Shown: in pieces, positions 58,127 to 64,000 of the stretch | Numbering within the stretch: the stretch's first letter is position 1 | Layout of the letters: each line of letters begins with the position of its first letter | Origin: CANHBY01 sp046342195 | GTDB lineage: Bacteria > Pseudomonadota > Gammaproteobacteria > Burkholderiales > Burkholderiaceae_C | Assembly: GCA_046342195.1 (NCBI GenBank) | Contig: JBKDQE010000042.1 | Coordinates: 1-64,000, forward strand | DNA length: 64,000 nucleotides | Reading direction: 5' to 3' | Notes under the pieces: generated by a model | Databases searched by the model: none | Told to the model about the DNA's origin: nothing | The model's input: only the letters and a program-made list of their open reading frames with translations | Program-made: the position numbers and the translations under genes

Positions 58127-61100
58127 AAAACAGGGCTAGTTTTCTGACTTACTGGCAAACCGCTACGGTAACCCCTACGTGTATTAATCCCTTTGAAAAC
58201 AGGGCTAGTTTTCTGACAGGCAAATCTAAGCTGGGCGAGTATGAGCGTGGGTCTTAATCCCTTTGAAAACAGGGCTAGTTTTCTGACGAAGAGTGTTACC
58301 GACAGCTGCTGGCGATCAGGTCTTAATCCCTTTGAAAACAGGGCTAGTTTTCTGACCCTAGTCGGTTCAGAGCCTAGCGATAGGCTCTGAAGTCTTAATC
58401 CCTTTGAAAACAGGGCTAGTTTTCTGACTTTCTAAGGTGAAAACCATGGATGACCACAAAGCGTCTTAATCCCTTTGAAAACAGGGCTAGTTTTCTGACG
58501 AAATAGCCCTCAAAAAGGACCCGGAAGGGGCCTTTGTCTTAATCCCTTTGAAAACAGGGCTAGTTTTCTGACTCAGCCCACAGCCCCCAAGCCCGCTCAT
58601 GCGGGGTCTTAATCCCTTTGAAAACAGGGCTAGTTTTCTGACTTTATGAACAGCCTCATCAATATGGGCTTTGAGTCTTAATCCCTTTGAAAACAGGGCT
58701 AGTTTTCTGACAAAACGGCCCAGAAAATGGCTGAGCTAGTAGGTCTTAATCCCTTTGAAAACAGGGCTAGTTTTCTGACATCTCCAAAAGGTGCTTGCCA
58801 ATATCTGCCAAGGTCTTAATCCCTTTGAAAACAGGGCTAGTTTTCTGACGTTAGTTGATGTGGACATTGCTGTGGCGTCCAAGTCTTAATCCCTTTGAAA
58901 ACAGGGCTAGTTTTCTGACAAAATGGGTTTTCTCAATGATAGACCTTGGAACCGTCTTAATCCCTTTGAAAACAGGGCTAGTTTTCTGACACTGCAGCCA
59001 TGAAGTGATAGCGACCATCACTGGTCTTAATCCCTTTGAAAACAGGGCTAGTTTTCTGACGGTGCGGGTAGTCTCATACAAGCGAACCTCCCTGTCTTAA
59101 TCCCTTTGAAAACAGGGCTAGTTTTCTGACCTGTGGCCCTGCGGTCTGACAGCCGTATCACCCGTCTTAATCCCTTTGAAAACAGGGCTAGTTTTCTGAC
59201 TCCGTGGCGTTGCTGTGAATGATGAGTACGGGTCTTAATCCCTTTGAAAACAGGGCTAGTTTTCTGACCAGAGAAAACAATAACTGCTAACACAGATTTT
59301 GGGTCTTAATCCCTTTGAAAACAGGGCTAGTTTTCTGACCCTCAGGGCCGACAGTGTAGTAACCCTCGATACGTCTTAATCCCTTTGAAAACAGGGCTAG
59401 TTTTCTGACCAAGAGTGGCCACGATGTGGGCAGGCCTGGGGGGTCTTAATCCCTTTGAAAACAGGGCTAGTTTTCTGACTGAACCTCACCCCCCACACCA
59501 TCACAATCCGCGTCTTAATCCCTTTGAAAACAGGGCTAGTTTTCTGACTGGGCCTCCCGATAAACAAATACGCCCTTTATATGTCTTAATCCCTTTGAAA
59601 ACAGGGCTAGTTTTCTGACCCGCTCTTTAAAAAATAGCGCTCACACATCAAGGGTCTTAATCCCTTTGAAAACAGGGCTAGTTTTCTGACGTAGGAAGGG
59701 AGGGGTGGTTAAGCTAGCTTAACCAGTCTTAATCCCTTTGAAAACAGGGCTAGTTTTCTGACCTGAGGGGGGCAAACCTGCGCGGCGCGCGCCTGGTCTT
59801 AATCCCTTTGAAAACAGGGCTAGTTTTCTGACTAAGAACACAAAAGGGGAGGTGGACTTGAAGAGTCTTAATCCCTTTGAAAACAGGGCTAGTTTTCTGA
59901 CGGGCTACCAATAAACAAGTACTCCCTTTATATGTCTTAATCCCTTTGAAAACAGGGCTAGTTTTCTGACAATGAGGTATCCCTGAAGAAAGACCCTTCC
60001 GGGGTCTTAATCCCTTTGAAAACAGGGCTAGTTTTCTGACCAGGGCCGACAGCCGTATCACCCTCGATACTGGGTCTTAATCCCTTTGAAAACAGGGCTA
60101 GTTTTCTGACAAACCATAAAGTCCCTGTTCCCTGTCCAGCGGTCTTAATCCCTTTGAAAACAGGGCTAGTTTTCTGACCACGTTATATCACGTTAGCGGC
60201 TATCCGCTGTACAGTCTTAATCCCTTTGAAAACAGGGCTAGTTTTCTGACGGAGTGCTATAGGCAGATGCTGGCGATAAGCCAGTCTTAATCCCTTTGAA
60301 AACAGGGCTAGTTTTCTGACTGGTTCTTTTAGCAAACAGGTACGGAAACCCCTGTCTTAATCCCTTTGAAAACAGGGCTAGTTTTCTGACACACGAAGGG
60401 CGAGTTAGCGCTGAAGAAAGAGTCTTAATCCCTTTGAAAACAGGGCTAGTTTTCTGACCTTGGGAATTATAAAAACGATTGGCTAATCCTTGGTCTTAAT
60501 CCCTTTGAAAACAGGGCTAGTTTTCTGACAACGTGGCGATGGGGATGGGAAGCGGGGTGGAGGTCTTAATCCCTTTGAAAACAGGGCTAGTTTTCTGACA
60601 TTTTTAAGGCTGTTGATATTGAGTTGTAATTTTGTCTTAATCCCTTTGAAAACAGGGCTAGTTTTCTGACTCGTAAAGAACACAAAGGGGGAAATCGCCC
60701 TCAAGTCTTAATCCCTTTGAAAACAGGGCTAGTTTTCTGACCGCAAATTTGAAGGGGGTAGACCTTAGGGATGTGTCTTAATCCCTTTGAAAACAGGGCT
60801 AGTTTTCTGACCTTCGAGGCGTAGACCTTCAAGGGGTCGACCTGTCTTAATCCCTTTGAAAACAGGGCTAGTTTTCTGACTCTGTCCCTCCCGATAAACA
60901 AGTACTCATTGTGTCTTAATCCCTTTGAAAACAGGGCTAGTTTTCTGACGAACCACCTGCCGTTTAAATCAGCGGTAGGTCTTAATCCCTTTGAAAACAG
61001 GGCTAGTTTTCTGACAACTTTTTTTGGGGGAATAGCATGAGCAACTGTCTTAATCCCTTTGAAAACAGGGCTAGTTTTCTGACTCACTCAGTTTCGAGTG

Positions 61101-61909
61101 ACCCCAAGGGGGCCTAGTCTTAATCCCTTTGAAAACAGGGCTAGTTTTCTGACATACGCTGCGCGCGTTGATGCGCGCCTGGCAGGTCTTAATCCCTTTG
61201 AAAACAGGGCTAGTTTTCTGACGGAAAAGCTTGCATTGAAATGGGTTTTCTCGTCTTAATCCCTTTGAAAACAGGGCTAGTTTTCTGACTTCACAGGGCT
61301 ATACAGTTCACGCATGCTTCAAGTCTTAATCCCTTTGAAAACAGGGCTAGTTTTCTGACATCAGTACAATTCATGATGATGGCAATTTCGTCTTAATCCC
61401 TTTGAAAACAGGGCTAGTTTTCTGACCCGTAAAGGAGCGGCCCGGGAGTGAGTACAGTCTTAATCCCTTTGAAAACAGGGCTAGTTTTCTGACTACAGAG
61501 CTTGACGCTGTGGTGCAGAAAGTAATGTCTTAATCCCTTTGAAAACAGGGCTAGTTTTCTGACCTTCCGCGAAAGCCGAACGAGCAGCGTTCCACGTCTT
61601 AATCCCTTTGAAAACAGGGCTAGTTTTCTGACTTTTTTTAACTTTTTTTCAAAGAGGGGGACATAGGTCTTAATCCCTTTGAAAACAGGGCTAGTTTTCT
61701 GACCACCTATTCGCGAAAGTATCATCAAGGACTTGGTCTTAATCCCTTTGAAAACAGGGCTAGTTTTCTGACGTATGTGGTAGAGGGAGGTACTGAGGTG
61801 GTTCGTCTTAATCCCTTTGAAAACAGGGCTAGTTTTCTGACGTCAACCTGACAGGTGCAGACCTCTCAGGGGGTCTTAATCCCTTTGAAAACAGGGCTAG
61901 TTTTCTGAC
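58127..61909 (-). CRISPR. CRISPR array: 55 repeats, 54 spacers
   Basis: The 37-nt repeat begins GTCTTAATCC and ends TTTTCTGAC on the plus strand; GAAAAC and GTTTTC inside it can form a 6-bp stem with a 7-nt loop. Repeats start at 58181, 58251, 58320 and so on to 61873. Spacers are 29-36 nt, mostly 32-34. The lowest-coordinate repeat (58127-58148) keeps only its right 22 nt and the next has one change, so that end is the trailer. The complement ends GGGATTAAGAC, a usual crRNA handle end, so transcription is probably on the minus strand from the cas2 side. The subtype is not decided within the window. Confidence 0.98.
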
Positions 61910-62012
61910 CCCTCAGGATCAAAAATTGTTGCTTGACAAGCACTTGCACGATGGTTTGGCAGGTTTTGGCGGCGATGGAGATCTGATCTGGGAGCACAGT
62001 GGACGGTGCGAC
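61910..62012 (-). promoter_or_regulatory. CRISPR leader
   Basis: The 103 bp between cas2 and the first perfect repeat has no gene and should contain the array promoter and integration signals. A short palindrome GCTTGACAAGC lies about 25-35 bp from the first repeat. Leader assignment follows from repeat degeneracy at the opposite end and the orientation of the cas genes. Confidence 0.6.
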
Positions 62013-62351
62013 TCAGGTTAAAACTTTTTCGACGCGAACCCGATGGCGCAAGGGGCTTGAAGGCGGCGCTGCGGAAATCAGAATATCTTCAGGCAGGATG
62101 GACGGGCCGATTATATGGCATTCGGCTTGCACGGGGATGCGGTAGGCCCGTACATCGTCGGCTGAGGTATCGATTTGGCCTTCCAGGGTCAGCATCAAGC
62201 GATGTAATTGGGCACTGCTGGCCTGGACAAGGAAGACGCTGTACTGAAGCGGAACCCCCCACTTTATCATTTGGCGATGGACTCGCTGCAAGCGTTTGGA
62301 GTCCTTGATGTCGTAGCAAACAATCCAGCCGGTGATTTCGTGGAGGCTCAT
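62013..62351 (-). CDS. cas2: CRISPR-associated protein Cas2
   Basis: A 112-residue ferredoxin-fold protein. First strand GWIVCYDIKDSKRLQRVHRQM contains the conserved Asp after the first strand, then WGVPLQYSVFLVQASSAQLHRLM and DVRAYRIPVQ. Cas2 bridges two Cas1 dimers in spacer integration. The C-terminal ~25 residues are an extension beyond the minimal fold. It is the last gene of the cas operon, directly before the leader. Confidence 0.9.
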   Translation of the reverse strand: MSLHEITGWIVCYDIKDSKRLQRVHRQMIKWGVPLQYSVFLVQASSAQLHRLMLTLEGQIDTSADDVRAYRIPVQAECHIIGPSILPEDILISAAPPSSPLRHRVRVEKVLT

Positions 62352-62394
62352 GGGGTGAATCCAGTCATTGGGGGGGGCGTGGGGGATTGCGAGG

Positions 62395-63189
62395 TCAGGC
62401 GTCGAGTTGTCGTCGAGCGCGGCCTTGCAGGCTTAATAAATGGGTTTGTAATAAATCAGAGCAGCTTCTTGACCAGCCTTCAAACAGCGCCGCAGCCTCG
62501 CAGGGGCGATCGATGGCTGCGGCCAAGGGGCCTGAGCAAAGGCTCATGCCCGCCCAGAGTAGTTGAGTCAAGTCTGAGGCCAAGGCAATGGGGTCTTCGG
62601 CCAGCCCCCAGTAACGTGGGCGCAGACCCTGTTTGGACAGGCTGGAGGCCACCAGCGCCTCAGCCATGCCGCGTAATCGTTTCGGAAGCACCTCGGCCAC
62701 TTCGCCCAAATAAACCCAGGCACGTTTGGCCCGCTGCCACTCTTCCGCAGAAACCGGCGCACCGGCGCTTTCTCGTTCGGCGGCCCAACGATTGAGTACT
62801 TGCAGTCGTTCGCGTTTGAGCCAGTGGCCATAAACTTCGGGCCATTCAGGGTCATCGGTGGCCAGGATATCCAAAACGTCCGCCAAGGGGGCGGGCTGGC
62901 AACGCACAGGCCAGAGATGGCCCAGTGATTCATCACGGCTGCCCACCCAAGTGATGGCAATGCCTCGCTCCATGCACAGCGCCAGCGCTGCGCCGCTCCA
63001 TTCGGCGTGGATGTTGCTGACAATGCGCAGTAACCTTGTTACTGGAATGCGTTGCACGGATCCAGCCTCATTGTTGATGACCAAGGCCTCGCCCGTGGAG
63101 GTCATTCGGAGCCGCCCGGGGGATGCCAGATACAGCGTTCTGGCATCCACTGTGCGTTGAATCGGGGCCTTGGGTAAATTTTGTGGCAT
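62395..63189 (-). CDS. Cas1-like protein lacking the catalytic residues
   Basis: A 264-residue protein between cas1 and cas2. Its N-terminal ~95 residues resemble the Cas1 beta-domain (RTLYLASPGRLRMT, LVINNEAGSVQRIPVTRLLRI, GAALALCMERGIAITWVG). The helical part keeps a Cas1-like QGLRPRYWGLAED and ALASDL, aligning with AGLDPLLGFYHRPAYGRESLASDL of the neighbouring Cas1, but the catalytic His is absent and no equivalent of LRGLEGAAA is seen. It is therefore probably an inactive paralogue serving a structural role. Gaps of 23 and 43 bp place it in the cas operon. Confidence 0.65.
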   Translation of the reverse strand: MPQNLPKAPIQRTVDARTLYLASPGRLRMTSTGEALVINNEAGSVQRIPVTRLLRIVSNIHAEWSGAALALCMERGIAITWVGSRDESLGHLWPVRCQPAPLADVLDILATDDPEWPEVYGHWLKRERLQVLNRWAAERESAGAPVSAEEWQRAKRAWVYLGEVAEVLPKRLRGMAEALVASSLSKQGLRPRYWGLAEDPIALASDLTQLLWAGMSLCSGPLAAAIDRPCEAAALFEGWSRSCSDLLQTHLLSLQGRARRQLDA

Positions 63190-63212
63190 GTTCGGGTGGC
63201 CTTGGGAGGGGG

Positions 63213-64000
63213 TCAGTCGGCTGCGCTCAAGGGTTCGTCGTCCTCTGGATCGGTGTCAACCCAGGCCGTGCCTTCTTGATGCATGGTTCGGGCGAGATGC
63301 CTGCAGGTATGGCGTAGCCAGCGATGGGCTGTGGGTACTTCGCGTTGCCAGGCGGCATAGAACACACTGCGGCCGGCTTTGCCCAAGAGGCAGGCCCCTC
63401 GATCCAGCGTGAAATGATCGTCTCGCAGGGCCCGCGTGCGAAATTGATCCCAGACCCAAAGGTCAGCCCGTGCGCGGAGCGGTTCGATCAAGTCACTCGC
63501 CAGAGACTCGCGGCCATAAGCCGGCCGGTGATAGAAGCCCAGCAGCGGATCCAGGCCGGCGGCATGGCAGGCCTGGATGGCTTCAACATGCAGCAGGGTG
63601 TAGGCCAGCGACAGGGCTGCATTGGCCGGATCACGGGGGGGCCGGCGGTTGCGGCCGGTGAAGTTCAGGTTGGGGGGCAACACAGCGGCCAGCGCTGAAA
63701 AGTGGGCCCGGGCCGCGGCACCTTCCAGGCCCCTGAGAGACCCTGCACAGGGAGCCTCATGAACCTGGGCACAGAGCGTGGCAATTTGCGCCGACGCATC
63801 AAAAAGTGGCTTTCTGGCATCCGGTCTTGTGGTCATCCAGCGGGATACTGCCCGAATTTGTCGTTGCAGTTTGGCTTGAATAAGCCCTTTCGACCACGCA
63901 AGGCAAAACACAGGGTCGGTGACGCGCTGCGCTTGTGCCATGCGAATCGTGGCATCGTTGTGCGCTGGCCCGAGCACTGTTGCGACATGTCGCCCCATTC
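63213..64000 (-). CDS. cas1: CRISPR integrase Cas1, C-terminal catalytic domain (runs off the window)
   Basis: At least 262 residues of Cas1. Catalytic Glu in SLRGLEGAAARAHF; His and acidic residues in GLDPLLGFYHRPAYGRESLASDLIEPLR; DDHFTLDRGACLLGKAGRS at the C-terminal part. The visible start (GRHVATVLGPAHNDATIRMAQAQR) corresponds to the linker after the N-terminal beta-domain, so the protein begins beyond 64000. Whether anything is fused in front (such as a reverse transcriptase) cannot be seen. Confidence 0.92.
   Translation of the reverse strand, partial: MGRHVATVLGPAHNDATIRMAQAQRVTDPVFCLAWSKGLIQAKLQRQIRAVSRWMTTRPDARKPLFDASAQIATLCAQVHEAPCAGSLRGLEGAAARAHFSALAAVLPPNLNFTGRNRRPPRDPANAALSLAYTLLHVEAIQACHAAGLDPLLGFYHRPAYGRESLASDLIEPLRARADLWVWDQFRTRALRDDHFTLDRGACLLGKAGRSVFYAAWQREVPTAHRWLRHTCRHLARTMHQEGTAWVDTDPEDDEPLSAAD

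Noticed and set aside
58851..61728. Open frames across the CRISPR array giving repeated peptides such as RKLALFSKGLR and TSPVFKGIKT
   Set aside because: They are translations of the repeat itself; no start signals or codon structure, and they are broken by spacers.
58149..61872. Claiming RNA-directed acquisition because most spacers have an open frame
   Set aside because: A random 33-mer usually has at least one open frame; only the synonymous-change families and start-codon spacers are informative.
62208..62795. A 195-codon plus-strand open frame
   Set aside because: Antisense shadow of cas2 and the Cas1-like gene.

Overview
The window looks like the chromosome of a betaproteobacterium, probably of the order Burkholderiales. 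The evidence is gene content and order: leuC-leuD-leuB-asd; aroQ-accB-accC-prmA followed by a zinc-ribbon/DUF3426 protein and a PfkB-type kinase; gloB divergent from a SAM methyltransferase, then rnhA; pstSCAB-phoU-phoB-phoR; and rho next to a type-B rpmE and trxA. Three tRNA genes are present (Val-CAC, Leu-UAA, Asn-GUU), all with encoded CCA ends. I cannot name a genus.

Layout. 1-616: two nested IS3-family relics, one of which has replaced the end of galE. 616-18,500: galE, a YceI protein, tRNA-Val, dnaQ and lgt, a decayed IS5-type element, argS, a large lipoprotein metalloprotease, ettA, mltD, gloB, a methyltransferase, rnhA, a PilB/GspE ATPase, a TatD nuclease, a cNMP-binding protein and tRNA-Leu. 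18,560-22,990: asd and the leucine genes (minus strand). 23,076-34,065: a plus-strand run of RNase II-like protein, TonB-like protein, aroE, mtgA, a TlpA-like thioredoxin, aroQ, accBC, prmA, a DUF3426 protein and a kinase. 34,112-42,390: folE2, dxs-ispA-xseB, kup-gshB and scoAB. 42,620-43,512: tRNA-Asn and a mobile-element scar. 43,513-51,920: glmM, then the complete phosphate-starvation module with a Pho box before pstS. 51,973-57,921: a membrane glycosyltransferase-like protein, rpmE2, rho, trxA and an orphan PotF-like binding protein.

58,015-64,000 is a CRISPR locus and the most interesting part. A 55-repeat array (37-nt repeats, 54 spacers of 29-36 nt) ends at its trailer against a dead IS4/Tn5-type transposase fragment. 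On its leader side lie cas2, a Cas1-like protein that appears to have lost its catalytic residues, and an intact cas1 catalytic domain that runs off the window. The array and the cas genes are both best read from the minus strand.

Many spacers are homologous to one another at the protein level. Read on the plus strand in one consistent frame they encode the same short peptides with mostly synonymous changes (for example LLANRYGNP, GLPINKYSLY, EECYRQLLAI, NTKGE-x-x-LKKDP, and pentapeptide repeats), and a few cover Shine-Dalgarno/start-codon regions. crRNAs made from the minus strand would therefore be antisense to these mRNAs. This is what an RNA-targeting (type III-like) system would need, and it raises the possibility that the truncated cas1 is the end of a reverse-transcriptase-Cas1 fusion.

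A family of imperfect palindromic intergenic repeats is scattered across the window (best copy 56,495-56,658), and a separate 165-bp MITE-like element lies upstream of glmM.
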